Shown here: piece after piece, positions 1 through 12,280 of the stretch
How positions within the stretch are numbered: the first letter of the stretch is position 1
Layout of the letters: the number at the start of each line of letters is the position of its first letter
Origin: Erinaceus europaeus
Lineage: Eukaryota > Chordata > Mammalia > Eulipotyphla > Erinaceidae
Length of the DNA: 64,000 nt
Direction of reading: 5' to 3'
Assembly: GCF_950295315.1 (NCBI RefSeq)
Contig: NC_080170.1
Location: 98,889,971 to 98,953,970, forward strand
Translations under genes and position numbers: made by a program
The notes under the pieces: model-generated
What the model saw: the letters and a program-made list of their open reading frames with translations, nothing else
What the model was told of the DNA's origin: nothing
The model's database searches: none

Positions 1-917
1 ATGCACTATTAGAATTAAGATGAAAGATTATAGTCATAACTAAATGACAAACCCATTACCATTACATTCTTGATCAGGATAATGATGATCATGATGATGA
101 TTAATATGAGATTATTAATCTTATCTATCTCTATGTTAAATTTGTATTAAGCCATTTATTCTAGTTGGTTATACCATAACACTAATGGAAATACACTGTG
201 AATAAAATCAGTTATGTACCTATGATTCAGTAATTCAACTAGCTCTACAACAAAGCATAGAAAACAGGATAATTTTATTGTGAAAAAAATTGATAAAAGT
301 CTCCTTAGAGAGTCCAAGAGTTGTGCACTATTTTGAGCAGACACATTACAATGTGCAAGGACTGTGGTTCAAGTTCCCATTTTTCACATGCAGGAAGGAT
401 GCTTCTCTTAACAGTAGTCAAGGTCTGGTGTTATCTGTCTTTCTCCCTCTCTATCTGCTCTTCCCCTCTCAGTTTATCTTTGTCTTACATGATTTTCTAT
501 GTAAATGATCTTTTAGACAAAAGCAAACAAAAAACGACATGTCATAGAATGAATAAACTAGATCACACAGGACACTATCAGATAAAAATAAATTACCCCA
601 AAGCACTGATAGAAAGAAACTGTCACAGTTAGTACAGGTCTTTTGAAATCTGGGGTACCTATAGAGAATAGTATAATGAAGTTAAGTCTTATGATGGAGA
701 AAAGTCACACACCCATATAAAATGAGACTAGTAAGTTCACAAATCTTTGAATGATTCTCATTTGGAAAAAGTTATTTTATGAACTGTAAAACAAATAAAT
801 AGAAATTGCAGAGAAATTGCTTCACTTCACCATAAGATTTAACCGCAAACATGTGTATCTAAATATTTATTTAGTCCATATATTCCTGTGATATAGTAAT
901 TTTCCCTCTTGGGTGAG
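1..917. other. Unique AT-rich sequence, no gene recognised
   Basis: I see no recognisable exon, repeat family or RNA gene. Short open frames here lack codon bias, splice context or family resemblance. Confidence 0.5.
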
Positions 918-1085
918 TATTTATTTATTTATTTATTTGCGATAGAGACTAAGAAATTGAGAGGAGAGGGAGAGACAGAGAGGGAGGGATACAGACACCT
1001 GCAGCATTGCTTTACTACTTGTGAAGCTCTCCCCCTGCAGGTGTGTGTGCTCAACCAGGTGTGTCGTCAGACTCACTGCCCCCAT
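918..1085 (-). repeat. tRNA-derived SINE, type A (minus), partly deleted
   Basis: A TTTA-rich tail is followed by the antisense SINE body (GATAGAGACT, CACCTGCAGCA, CCCCCTGCAGGTG) and the antisense head CTCAACCAGGTGTG. The segment between the CTGCAGG core and the head, which normally holds the B box, is missing. Type A is my label for copies whose sense tail ends in AATAAATAAAGATA. The same body recurs at 3070, 10352, 12936, 44932 and 52674. Confidence 0.8.
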
Positions 1086-1793
1086 GGACACTTAATTATT
1101 CAACAAATATTTGTTGTCAGGTACTGTGTTGTCTCTGAATAATCCATAAGTGTTTACAGAGCTCGGATTTTCATAGGAGGCTTGTCAAGTACTGTAGTAG
1201 TAGAGAATCCTGTGTAGTGGAGGAAGAATTCTCAGACTGACAGTGAAGGTTTATGGAATGCTTCTATATTTTTCTGTTATTTTTGTTTACATGTTTGTTT
1301 GTTTTTTGTGTAATTTGTTTGCTCTACTTTGTTTTTCATCTGAAGTCACAAATGAAATGCTCAGAACATGATGTATAAAACTGAGACATCAGCCCAACCT
1401 CAGATATTCTCAATGCTTTTGGTATATATATATATATATATGTTTGTACTGTTCTTTTCAGGAAAAGAAACGATCAAGAAAGCAACCTTCAATAGGCTAT
1501 ATCCAACATCAAGATTTAAAAAGTTAAATTCCAACATCAAGATTTAAAAAGTTAAATTACACACAAATGCTCCAGAATACAATATTTAAAATAATGACAC
1601 TTTTAACCAAATGCATCAGACATTTTCCTTTGAAGAAAAAAGCTTTCATTTCATTTTTTCTACCTTGAATGAAATTGTGTCCATCTATTTGCAAAGTAAA
1701 TAAATATAATTGTATTTATATGTAATAAAATGAATTTTATTGTTATATGTGTAATGATATCTGAGCTGAAACAGTAACTCTCAGACAGCTATA

Positions 1794-1832
<39 letters not shown>

Positions 1833-1834
1833 GC

Positions 1835-1866
<32 letters not shown>

Positions 1867-2081
1867 TGCAGCTTACACCTATAGTTTTTACAATGTTTCT
1901 GTAAGGTCCTGAATGTGTGAATTCTCCCCAGATGTGTTCAGTTGAAAACTATTATTATGCTCATTTCACTGCTGAAATAACACCTGAAAAGTTCAGCTGT
2001 AGTTCATAAGAGCATATAGTAGCTAGGAACCAAAATTAGTTCTCAGATGCTCTTAGTGCCAGTGCTCAAGGTATAGAAAGG
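1086..2081. other. Unique AT-rich stretch with simple repeats and a 28-bp tandem duplication
   Basis: Contains (TA)n at 1423-1441, a perfect tandem duplication of a 28-bp unit at 1503-1530 and 1531-1558 (unit begins CCAACATCAAG), and (GT)n at about 1797-1864 with GC interruptions. No gene seen. Confidence 0.7.
1797..1864. repeat. (GT)n microsatellite
   Basis: About 34 GT dinucleotides interrupted by GC and AT variants. Confidence 0.95.
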
Positions 2082-2584
2082 ACCAAACTTTGTTTTTTGT
2101 TTTTTTTTTTCTTTTTTTTTTAATTTTTTTTTAATAAAGGATTAATTAACAAAACCATACGGTAGGAGGGGTACAACTCCACACAATTCCCACCGCCCAA
2201 TCTCCATATCCCACCCCTCCCCCGATAGCTTTCCCATTCTCTATCCCTCTGGGAGCATGGACCCAGGGTCATTGTGGGCTGCAGAAGGTAGAAGGTCTGG
2301 CTTCTGTAATTGCTTCCCCGCTGAACATGGGCGTTGACTGGTCGGTCCATACTCCCAGTCTGCCTCTCTCTTTCCCTAGTAGGGTGTGTCTCTGGGGAAG
2401 CTGAGCTCCAGGACATATTGGTGGGGTCTTCAATCCAGGGAAGTCTGGCCGGCATCCTGATGACACCTGGAACCTGGTGACTGAAAAGAGAGTTAACATA
2501 CAAAGCCAAACAAATTGTTGAGCAATCATGGACCCAAAGCTTGGAAAAGTGGAGAGGAAGTATTAGGGAGGTACCAAACTTTGT
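2082..2584 (-). mobile_element. 5'-truncated L1: 3' UTR only, with 12-bp target duplication
   Basis: A T-rich run (about 2094-2135, the poly(A) tail of a minus-strand insertion) is followed by the L1 3' UTR I call lineage 1. Landmarks are GGAGGGGTACAACTCCAC, CTCTGGGAGCATGGACCC and TTTCCCTAGTAGGGTG. The direct repeat ACCAAACTTTGT flanks it at 2082-2093 and 2573-2584, so this is a complete 5'-truncated insertion. The open frames inside it are UTR and not genes. The same UTR recurs at 17995 (plus), 21901, 28785, 50826 and 55078. Confidence 0.9.
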
Positions 2585-2794
2585 AATACACACTTTGCTT
2601 TCCACTTTTCCACAGGCATTTGATTATAGAACCTAATGGACATGTGAATACAAGGTCATCTTCAAATGTAGCAGACTCGTAATGTGTGTTTTTTTTTTTT
2701 TCATTTTTAGTAGACTTTTCTTTGCACTAGTACATTATTTATATGAACTCAATATTGATATTGGAAAGGTGTTTTAATTAGTGTGTGTGTTTAA

Positions 2795-3020
2795 TTATTG
2801 ATTTTTTATTAGGTGGATTAATGGTTTTCAGTAGGTACAGTTTTTGATACATGGATCAAAAATTTCTCAATTTTCTGCACGACTCTCTCACCCTTAGCTT
2901 AGGTTCTCCCCATCATCATGCACCAGGACCTGAATGCCTCTGCCAGAGTCCTTTATCTTGGTGCAATACACCAAACACAGTCTAAGTTCTACTGTTTCCC
3001 CCTTCTGTTTTTTCCCTCTC

Positions 3021-3074
<54 letters not shown>

Positions 3075-3925
3075 AGAGACAGTCAGAAATCAAGAGGGAC
3101 AGAAGAGATAGAGAGGGTGAGAGACACAGAGACACCTGCAGCACTGCTTCACCACTTGTGAAGCTTTCCCCCTGCAGGTGGGGACTGGGGGCTCGAACCT
3201 GGGTCCTTGTGCATTGTAGCATGTGCGCTCAACCAGGTGTGCCACCACCCAGCCCCTTTCCTTAAAATTCTAACCATCAGTGAGATAATCCTCTATTCAT
3301 TCTACTCTTTCTGGTTTATCTCATTTAACATAATTCCTTCAAGTTCCACCTAAAATGGGGGAAAAAAAGGTGAATTCATCATTCTTAGTAGCTGAGTACG
3401 GTTTCGGTTCCATAATATATATCACAGTTTTCTTAGCCACTTATCTGTTGTTGGACACCCAGCTTGCTTCTAGGTTTTAGCTTTTACATATTGTGCTGCT
3501 ATGTACATAGGTATGCACAGATCTTTTTGGATGCATGTGTTTGATTCCTGTATAAGTACCACACGCTAACCAATTCTGCTACTGGAGCTCTGCATGTGTT
3601 TGATTCCTTAGGATATATCCCCAGGAGAGGAACTGCAGGGTCACAGGGTAGGTCCATTTCAAGGCCTTTTAGAGTTTTTCAGACTTTTCTCCACCGGGAT
3701 TAGATCAATTGACATTCCCACAAGCAGGGCAGAAGAGTTCCTTCAAGCCTATACAATCACTCCAACAATTGTTTTTGTTACCCTTTCTGATATATGACAT
3801 TCTCACAGGGGTGAAATGGTATCTCATTGTTGTCTTTATTTGCATTCCTCTGATACTCAGTGTCTTGTAGCATTTTTTTTATATGTCTGTTGGCCCTTTT
3901 AGATCTATTTTTTGGTGAATATTTT
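2795..3925 (-). mobile_element. Old L1, 3' segment (minus) of an inverted insertion
   Basis: Starts with a T-rich tail and TTATTAGGTGGATTAATGG, then an L1 3' UTR, then the antisense ORF2 C-terminus. The ORF2 part (about 3270-3925) is a shared landmark of every L1 3' end in the window: CTTATCTGTTGTTGGACACC, GATATATCCCCAGGAG, and a final match to the TTEEIQK region. Many stops and frameshifts make it a pseudogene. A type A SINE sits in the 3' UTR. It abuts the plus-strand L1 piece at about 3925, which gives a twin-priming structure. Confidence 0.85.
3022..3256 (-). repeat. SINE type A (minus) with (TA)n tail
   Basis: (TA)n at about 3025-3072 replaces the usual A-rich tail. The full antisense body follows: CACCTGCAGCACTGCTTCAC, CCCCCTGCAGGTGGGGAC, GGGCTCGAACCTGGGTCC (B-box region), and the head at GTGTGCCACCACCCAGCCCC. 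It is inserted in the L1 3' UTR. Confidence 0.9.
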
Positions 3926-5290
3926 GATAGGAAGAAGTTAAACTGTCATCACTTGCAGATGATGTGAGAGTATACATAGAAAAAAATCTAAAGAATTCAG
4001 CAGGAAGCTCTGTCGTGTAAGTTACCAAGCAATAAAGTGTCAAGCTACAAAATGAATATACATAAGCTGGTGGCATTCATTGATATAAATATTAAGTCAG
4101 AAGAAGAAGAAATCCAGAAGTCAGTACCAGAAAAAACAACAAAATGCCTAGGAATAAACCAAATAAAAGAATTGAAAAACTTACATATTAAAATTTTAAG
4201 TCATTATTCAAACACATAGAAAAAGATACAAAAAAGTGGATATACTATGTTCATGTATTGGATGAATTAACATCATTAAAGTGAATATTCTACCCAGAGC
4301 CATATATAAATTTAATGCAATCCCCATCAAGGTCCTACCAAATATTGTTTAGATAATAGAACAAAATCTGCAAATGCTTATCTGGAATCAGAAAATACAT
4401 AAAATCACAAAACTATCTTTATCTTGAGAAAAACTATCTTTCTCTCTCAGAACCATCTGAGGCAATGCACTCCTAGATCTCAAACAGTATTATAGAACAA
4501 TTATAATCAAAACTGCTTGCTACTGGAACAAAAACTGACACACTGACCCTGACCAATGGAGTAGATTTTTTTTTTTTCTTTTTTTTACCAGAGCACTTCT
4601 CAGTACTGGCTTATGGTCATGCAGGGGGATTGAACCTGAGACTTTGAAGCCTTAGACATGAGAGTCTGTTTGCATAACCATTATGCTATCTATCCCTGTC
4701 TGGAGTAGAATTGAAAGCCAGAGAAATAAGCCTCCATCTTTAAGGTCATCATTAAGGTCATCTAATTTTAGACAGTGGTGATATTAAGGTCCAAGATATT
4801 AAGTGGTGAAAAGAGTCTGTTCAACAAATGGTGTTGGGAAAATTGGGTTGAAACTTCAAAAGAGAGAAGCTGAGCCAGTTCATCTCACCACACACAAAAG
4901 AAAATTCTAAATGAATCAAGGACTTGGGGGTTGACTAGAAACTATCAAATACTTAGAAGAAAATGTTGGCAGAATTCTATTCCATCTAAGTTTTATAGGC
5001 ATCTTCAATGACTAAATTTCACTTGTAAGGAAGACAAAAGCAAAATGTAAGTCACATCAAATTGAAAACGTTCTGCACAGCAAAAGGAAACACCATCCAG
5101 ACTCCTTACTGAATGGGAGATCTCTATGTGCCATACATCAGACAAAAGGTTAATAACCAAATAATATAAAGATTTCACCAAACTTGGCAGAAAAAAAGCA
5201 AACAACAACAAAATGATCCCTTTGATAAGTGGGGACAGGATATGAGCAGAATATTCACCAAAGAGAAGAACCTCATATTAGTAGTCAGCT
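3925..5290 (+). pseudogene. Old L1 ORF2 fragment, inverted 5' segment
   Basis: The plus strand encodes the ORF2 reverse transcriptase around the catalytic box, decayed to LADDVRVYIEK at about 3947. It continues through the region around 4037-4219 and on to DKWGQDMSRIFTKE near 5260. It ends at the same protein position where the minus-strand 3' segment begins, and both ends share AATATTCACCAAA. Multiple frameshifts and stops make it dead. A type C SINE interrupts it at 4566-4701. Confidence 0.85.
4558..4709 (-). repeat. SINE type C (minus) with 8-bp target duplication
   Basis: T-rich tail, then ACCAGAGCACTTCTCAG, GGGGGATTGAACCTGAGAC and TGCATAACCATTATGCTATC: the antisense of a tRNA-derived SINE whose sense head is GATAGCATAATGGTTATGCA. 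GGAGTAGA flanks it at 4558-4565 and 4702-4709. Confidence 0.8.
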
Positions 5291-5449
5291 CCCACCTTTG
5301 TACCTCTACTATTAGAATAGATGAGCTTTTGTGACTATTTCTGGATTTTTTTCACAATATTAAATGTAACTTTTGCAATTTAGTGTTGAGTAGACTTCTA
5401 GTCAAAAACTCAGTTAAATGCAAGCTACAGCAGCAGAACATAATACATC

Positions 5450-5625
5450 CTTAGAATGTGTGTTAGGTAGGTATAGGGGGCAGTTTCAAGCCCTGCCCTG
5501 TCCCCACACTGAAGAAAGCTTTCGTCTTTCTTTCTCTCCCTCTGTGTTTCTATCTGAAAGAAGTTATCATGGACTGCTTAAATTCCAGTAACGACAACAA
5601 AAACAAACAACAACAAAAAGCTACA
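5450..5625 (+). repeat. SINE type D (plus), diverged
   Basis: Contains TTCAAGCCCTGCCCTGTCCC, CACTGAAGAAAGCTTT, a TC-rich stretch, TATCTGAAAGAAGTTATCATGG and an A/C-rich tail. It matches copies at 15602, 21829/24243 and 26100. Confidence 0.65.
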
Positions 5626-6224
5626 ATTCAACAACAAAGTTATATAAATATTTAATTAGCACCTAGCATATTTAAAGGAATTTGAATGACAAAATTGTTA
5701 GCTATGATAAAACTGTTAAATGTCCCTCACCCTTTCCAAACTCTTGTGGCAAATGTGGTGAGTAAATAGTACTTAACTATAGTAAAGAAAAATTCGCAAA
5801 TTCTTGTTGTTTTCTGATATGAGCACAGCATGTGCTTCACTACTGTGAGTCATCCCATGAAAAATAAAGTAGAAAAGTTGCATTTTCCTTACAATTGAAA
5901 TGAGAAATTCAAATTTTTTAAACATGAACATTTAAACATGAACAGATTTACTTACAAACTTTACAACGTTTGCCTTCTTGTTGTCATTAGTGTGATGCTT
6001 ACCTCACCTACTAAATCTCATAGCAATGACATGACTAAATGCATCACAGCAGGTTGCCAAGAAATCACCAAGGTATGCTATTTTTTTGTTCTAAAAAAAG
6101 CATTTGTTTGGGTAGAAAACAAATGTGAGAAGAGAACAATTGCAATCAATAAAGCATAAATACAAAACAAGTATTCTTATGTTACCAATGTATTGTTCAA
6201 ACTATTTAATGAATGAACTAATTA
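5626..6224. other. Unique AT-rich sequence
   Basis: No gene recognised. There is a short tandem repeat TTTAAACATGAACA at 5917-5930 and 5931-5944. The open frame at 5938-6159 has no family resemblance. Confidence 0.5.
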
Positions 6225-6225
6225 T

Positions 6226-6341
6226 ACCAGAACTCTGCTTGGTGATGATTTACAGTGGTCTAGGAAACTGAACCTGGGACTTTGGAGCCTCAGACCTGAA
6301 AGTCTTTTTGCACAACCTTTTGCTTTTGCCACCACTCTCCA
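6226..6341 (-). repeat. SINE type C (minus), diverged
   Basis: ACCAGAACTCTGCTTGG, GAACCTGGGACTTTGGAGCC and CAGACCTGAAAGTCTTTTTG follow the same order as the copy at 4566. The tRNA-like head is degraded. Confidence 0.65.
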
Positions 6342-6785
6342 CTGTTGTAATAAAACATACAACATGACCTTAATTAAAAGCTATTAAACAAGGATATCCC
6401 AATATTTGAAACTTTCCCCCTGAAGAGGTAGTTCAACAATAGAATACAGAATTTGCATGCAAGAGATCCTAATTTTGATCCTATATATTTTAACAAAGTT
6501 GAACAGTGTTCTGACAACAGTGGTTGTCATTGGTAAAAATCAAAAGATTTTCAAGAGTGTCTGTTGTATTTAAGCTTTCTGCTTAGGGTTTCTTCATTTA
6601 TAACCAGAGGCTTGGGAATTTGCTACGTTTAGAAAATTTCAAAGACCAGGGAAATATGATAGTGTACTCTAGTAATACACAAGACATCTATCTCTATTTT
6701 GATTCTCAGCATTAAAACAGACAGTGCCAAGTTGTGCTATGGTCAACATAAAATACATAACCTAAAATTTTCTTTTAAAATGTAT

Positions 6786-6875
6786 GAGACTAAGGAAACA
6801 AATCAGCTGGTAGAGCAAAGGATTTGCATGCATGAGGCTCATGTACCAGAACAGCAATCTGGCTTCCCTTTTGGT

Positions 6876-6934
<59 letters not shown>
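6786..6934 (+). repeat. tRNA-derived SINE remnant ending in (GT)n
   Basis: CTGGTAGAGCAAAGGATTTGCATGCATGAGG resembles a tRNA-derived SINE head. It runs into a (GT)n microsatellite at about 6879-6934, so the 3' half may have been replaced by repeat expansion. Confidence 0.5.
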
Positions 6935-6937
<3 letters not shown>

Positions 6938-8724
6938 ATACATATAAAATAAAACAAATCTAAGGAGAACATTAATTGTAAATTCCAGGATGATACATAA
7001 AATACAGAGTTTTCATTTGGGAATAGTTGGGGAAACAAAGCAAATATTATGACCTCAAGATATCTTTCCAAATTTATAAGAAAAATATTTGAGAAAATTA
7101 TTATTTTATTTTCACTATAATATAGTTTTTTTTCATTTCTTTAATCTACAACCTTTTTCTACAACAAGAGAATTGGGCTCTTAAAATTACTTCTTCTTTT
7201 TTGTAATTTAGGATTTTCTTCTTTCTAGAACACTTCCTCACACACTTATATTTTATGCCCTATGCCTACAACCTATCCTGTTAGAACCTGATTAAAGGAA
7301 GACAGATGGTCAAGTAACTTTTGAAATTCAATAGATTCTTAATATATCTTCAGCCAAAAACATTGATCTGAATAATGTCTCTTTTTAACTGAGATATTAA
7401 AAGCTATTTAAGGGACTCTCTTTTTTCTATTTAATTATGCTTATGCTTAATTAATTCTACATAATTCAGCTGATTTCCATCATTATAAAGCTTTGTCATA
7501 GGCATGCAGAGAATAAATAGATTTGATTCTATCAGGAAGAGCAAACGCTGACAGTTGCTGATTCTTTAAATTAAAATATAACTTCCACTTAGTAAAAATA
7601 TTTGCTCCCCAAAATTACTTATGTCCTTGCTGTTCCTCAGGATCACACTCAAATAATGAATTGAATGACCTCCAATATCTCCTAGGTTAAATGATGTTTG
7701 GCCCCGTCTCTCTCTCACTATTACTTTCATTTTCCTTGGTCTCTTATTGCCCACATATCCAAAGTTCAAAGCTTCAGCTGATTTCTAGAAGAGTCTTCTA
7801 TGACACATTTTGTTCTCCACCCCAAACCCAAACTAATCCTATTTCATAATGATATATAAAGTTCTGGATCTATTCATCCTGACCCCATCCCATTGCAAAC
7901 ATTTCAATATGATAAATCATATGAAATTGTCCTTTTATATTATTAGCTCATAAAAGTAGTTCTTGATATTTGGGGATACTGAGAATAGTTAAATATGTTT
8001 TCAGAAGTTAGTAAATCATTAATATCCTAATGAATATCAGTAATATATTTCCTCTATTTTATAAAATATAACAATTATTTGGATGAATATTGAATCATTA
8101 AGTAAATTCCATAATTACTCCAAAAATACTTTCTGTGGTTAACTTATTTCAATAGTTTAAATAGAGAAAGACAATGGATAGATTAAACCATCATATCACA
8201 GCTAGAAGAAGTAAAATGTAGAATAGGAAAAAGTTGTCCTTAACCCTTTGCAGATACATGACTAAACCTTGGTCAAAAACTGACAAAGAAAGATCAATAG
8301 GAGAAATGCATACACGTCTGTAAAGTTTTATGTGACAGGTATGGCATCACAATGAAATTAAAGTTATAATAAGTAGATAAGTTTGTACCAGGTTTAATGA
8401 AAAGTTAAAAGTAGGAAGAGTTGGTAGCATTTGAGTATGTGAGAAAGGTAGTAAATTGGGGAAACCTAGCAAAGCCAGTTCATTAAAAATCTCCTGTTTC
8501 TCTACCTTCAAGCATATCACCTCTTTCTGGGCTTAGAACTGGCCCCTCTTACATAAGGGTATTAGTCTGTGCTCTAGGGCAGAGACTCAGAAAGTCAATC
8601 TTCAGCTGGAATTTCTGAATTACCTTCACCTTAAAATGTGCAATAAAATGTGAAAGTACTGTATTTTGAGGAGTTGCCTGTCCTGAATGTCAAAATAAAG
8701 AAAATCTATTCTTTACAAATATAA
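6935..8724. other. Unique AT-rich sequence
   Basis: About 1.8 kb with no recognisable repeat or gene. It may hold old unrecognised repeats. Confidence 0.45.
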
Positions 8725-8860
8725 TTTTATTAGTTATTTAATAATTGCTTACAATAGTATAAGACTACAGGTCTTATACTACACCTACCACCAAAGTACT
8801 TCTCTTCCCCCCTTCTACTGCCAAAACCATCTTCATTGTTGCCTTTATTCATCTTTTCTT
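8725..8860 (-). mobile_element. Probable old L1 3' end
   Basis: Order and wording (TTTATTAGTTATTTAATAATTG, CTTATACTACACCTACCACC, AAGTACTTCTC) resemble the diverged L1 3' UTR at 50826-50930. Weak. Confidence 0.4.
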
Positions 8861-9924
8861 TCTTTTTTTTTGCAAGATTATGTGCTTAAACGAACTTATT
8901 CTTTCATAATCAGTACTATTTTTTCATACAAAAGTACCTTGGGATAATATTTAACACCAGCTTACAAAAATACATTGGTATGTTGTTTAAAAAAAAATTA
9001 AATGTCCCTGATTTTATAAATAGTTGGATTATATGTGCTTTTAATGTAAATTCAAGTAAAGCTAAATGTATCTTCAGCTGAGTGAGGCAATTTTTGGATA
9101 TAGTGTGCTAAAATAAAATTTTGAAAATTGCTCACAGGAAGACTTTTGGGCAAAAGTAATCTGAAATTATCCTGAATTGGTAAATATTTTCTTAAACTTC
9201 TAAAGATATATGTATTATTGGGGCTAGTGGTATGATCTTTAACACCTAAGGATACTCTTATCTCCCCTTGACTGGAGTCCAGCAGACAAAACAGGATCCC
9301 AGTATCTCTTCATTCTGTCCCTTTCCCTCTAAATGAGAAACACTTTCAACCTACAACTTTCTATCCTGCCAGATTCTTCTACAGAATAGATGAAGCCATA
9401 AAAAGCTTTTCAGAAAAGGAATAGCTACAAGAAAATTCCATTACCAAGGCTGTGCTACAAGAAATTCTAACAGTACTCTTATAACTCAAAATACTAAAGA
9501 TATTTTACATGGTAATTTATGTTAATGGATGTTTTCCTTCAATTTTCCTACAAAGTCAAGAATCAGAATAAACATAGATCTGAATTTGATATTGATTTTT
9601 TTTTTAATTTTTGAAGTTGTTGAATTATTTTCAGGAAAACATATCTATCATGGTAAGTAGTGTTTTGATTGAATTTTACTGGTTTTTAAAAATCAAATAT
9701 ATCTAAATTTATAATCTTTATTTTGCTAAGAAGTCATATTTGTGAATGATTTGTATCTATTATTCTTCTCACTCATTTTTAAATACCATCAAACTAAATA
9801 TAAAATAATACCACTATTCAGTAAAACATTGGATTATATTTCACTCAGATACCACCTAGTTTTGAAGGACATTTCTTAACTTGAAGATAGGGAAAAATAA
9901 AAATCCCAGTCTCAGGCTCAAAAC
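8861..9924. other. Unique AT-rich sequence
   Basis: No gene or clear repeat. The 9210-9340 stretch vaguely resembles a SINE but I could not assign it. Confidence 0.4.
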
Positions 9925-10060
9925 TTGCTTCTACAGTGTTGAAGGAACTTTCAGTACTGTGTTCTCCCCCACAATATGCATATCCTCTCTATTTCTTTGT
10001 CTCTATCTGAAAAAGTCCAACTAGAGTGGTAAAACTCTGGAACTGATCAACATTAAAGCA
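9925..10060 (+). repeat. SINE type D (plus), diverged
   Basis: GTGTTGAAGGAACTTTCAG, TC-rich tract, TATCTGAAAAAGTCC and AGAGTGGTAAAACTCTGG follow the type D 3' half order. Confidence 0.55.
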
Positions 10061-10335
10061 AAGCACAAAATAACCAGTATACTTATGGATATCTATACCA
10101 CCATTGGTGCTGGGAAGCAAAAAAATTGTCACCCTAATCACCCTAAAGTATGTTTTTGACATGTTAACTTCATGGGAGGAATTATAAAAATGTGGTGGGT
10201 CCTTTTTGTGAAAGATTTTTACTTGTACATTTATGAAAAGGTTTCTCTTTCAGTGAACTTCAGAAAGACTTAAACTTTGTCCATGGAGAAGGGAAAACAA
10301 ATTTGCATAGGTTTATTCCATGACAGTTTCCCTAG

Positions 10336-10565
10336 CTGAACTTCCCTTTCTTTTTTTTTAATGTTTTATTATCTTTATTTATTTATTGGATAGGCACTCC
10401 TCTCGACAGGAAAGGAGGTAAAGAGACACCTGCAGCCCTGCTTTGCCACTCACAAAACTTTCTCCCTACAGCTGGGAAGTGGGGGCTTGAACCCAGATTC
10501 TTACGCCCTGTAATATGTGTGCTCAACCAGGTGTGCCACCACCTGGCTCCTGAACTTTCCTTTCT
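10336..10565 (-). repeat. SINE type A (minus) with 16-bp target duplication
   Basis: T-rich tail TTATTATCTTTATTTATTT, antisense body with CACCTGCAGCCCTGCTTTGCC and GTGTGCTCAACCAGGTGTGCC. Flanked by CTGAACTTCCCTTTCT (10336-10351) and the same with one mismatch (10550-10565). Confidence 0.9.
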
Positions 10566-11229
10566 CCAGATTTGGGTGCTTAACCTGTGAACTCAAGGCC
10601 AACAGGGTAAAGAACTACTCACAAGGACTCACTAGAACCTAATGGAAAAATCTGGCTGAAATTAAAGCTCTTTGAGCTTCTCAGTCTCCTACCACCTGCT
10701 AGAAAAATAAAACCCAGCCAAATTCTGCCAGCATGGTAAGGGATTAACAGCTGAGGTGTGTCACTTATAGGACCAACTTAAAGCAATAACAACTATAAAA
10801 AAAAATCACCTAAAAACCAGACAATTTACAGCTATGACTTCTTAAGTAATTCACTCTGTTGCCAATGTGTACTGCAAATATGGTCAGGAGTAAGGGAGAG
10901 ACTCTTAAGACTTTAGGAACCATGCTCCATGACAGTGGGTACCATTTTGCTACTTATAAAATAAACCACATGATCAGAGGAAGGAAGACAGGGATTTGGG
11001 GGGGGGGGTCTTAAACTGAGAGCTCAATATCTCAAGATATTGAACTGACCACAAAGACCAAGACTTATGACAAAAACCTAAAAGAACTAACCCTGCATGG
11101 ACTACACAGGCACTGGCACCTGGCTGGGGTAACAAATACTGCTATTACTCTGAACACTAAGGAGAAAGTTTTTATACAGCCCCTACCCCCACAACCTGGC
11201 CAAGAAACTTAATCTACAGAGGGAGATCC
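10566..11229. other. Unassigned sequence upstream of L1-like stretch
   Basis: No gene recognised. It might be the 5' UTR of an old plus-strand L1 that continues below, but I see no diagnostic motif. Confidence 0.3.
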
Positions 11230-11660
11230 TATGTTGACATCACAGACACTAAAACAAAGGAGCTGGAGACACAGGATAAAATATCCTCTCTCCCACCAGG
11301 ATATATAAACAGGAAAATCTAATACCTGAGCCATAGCACCTTCTACTGGTACAACAAAAGAAAAAAAAAAGCCACACTAAATGCTGCAACAGAAATACAT
11401 AGACAGTGATGACAGAAATTTCAAAAGACCAGACAGACACAGATGTGGAAAAAATGTCACAGACAAGAGTTCAGAAAAATCATTATGAAATTCATTTTAA
11501 AAACTATACTTGACATACAGATACAAATTCAAGAACTCAGAGACTATTTTACCAAAGAATCACACAATACAGAAAAAAACAGACCTGCAGGGTGTGAAGG
11601 ACAATTTGAATGCAATTCAGGTTGAGATAAGAGGCTTAGGAAGTAAACTAATGTTATCTG
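11230..11660 (+). pseudogene. Possible old L1 ORF1 N-terminal remnant
   Basis: Around 11443-11625 the reading frame gives charged, helix-prone residues with IQIQELRDYFTKE, resembling the start of an L1 ORF1 coiled coil. It is short and interrupted, with no RRM-like region after it. I offer this only as a possibility. Confidence 0.3.
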
Positions 11661-11824
11661 TTTTAGGAGTGATATTTAAAGATAACACCTGAAGCCACAT
11701 GCTACTAATAAATGTTATTACTTTCCCTCTTATCTGTTTGATGATTCCATTGTTATATACCAAGCCTCTAAAGAATGCAGAGGACTTTGGGGTTATTTAC
11801 CTTACAACCTGATACTAGATAGTT

Positions 11825-12222
11825 AAGAAATACTTTCTTTTTCTTTTTCTTTTTTTAAATAATTTTTATTGGGGAGGTTAATGGTTTACATACAGTATGG
11901 TCATAGGCAGATGGGTACACATTCTGATCTCCCTGTGATAGTTCTCTGCCGAACACTCTCAATCACAATCTAGATCCTTTTACTTAATCACAAATCAGGA
12001 CCCCTAAGTTCTCCTTTACCCCTTCTTCCTTTTCCTTCCCAAGAGTCCTTTTCTTTGATGCAATACACCATGCTTAATTTATGATTCTCTTTGTGTTCTA
12101 CCTACTTGCCCCTAGTAAGTCCTGCCTATCAGTGAGATCACATGGTGTTTGTCTTTCTCTTTTCGAATTATCTCACTTCACATAATGTCTGCAAGTTTCA
12201 TTCAATGTGACAAGAAATGCAT
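11825..12222 (-). mobile_element. L1 3' end (minus), third 3' UTR type
   Basis: T-rich tail, TTATTGGGGAGGTTAATGG, CATACAGTATGGTCATAGGC, GATCTCCCTGTGATAG, GATGCAATACACCATGC, then GTGAGATCACATGGTG and TTATCTCACTTCACATAATG, where the ORF2 end begins. Possible duplication AAGAAATRC at 11825 and 12212. 5'-truncated. Confidence 0.8.
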
Positions 12223-12280
12223 TACCTTTAAAGATAAAAATAGAGGCAAAATTATTATTTAAAATGTATTCATTTTCCCT

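Noticed and set aside
2120..2605. 161-codon open frame with a recurrent MIAQQFVWLCMLTLFS sequence
   Set aside because: The same peptide appears at 22280, 29126 and 55496 because it lies in the L1 3' UTR, outside ORF2. Repeated occurrence reflects copy number and not a gene.
5938..6159. 73-codon open frame with a hydrophobic start (possible secreted peptide)
   Set aside because: No exon borders, no family resemblance, and AT-rich unique DNA gives such frames by chance.
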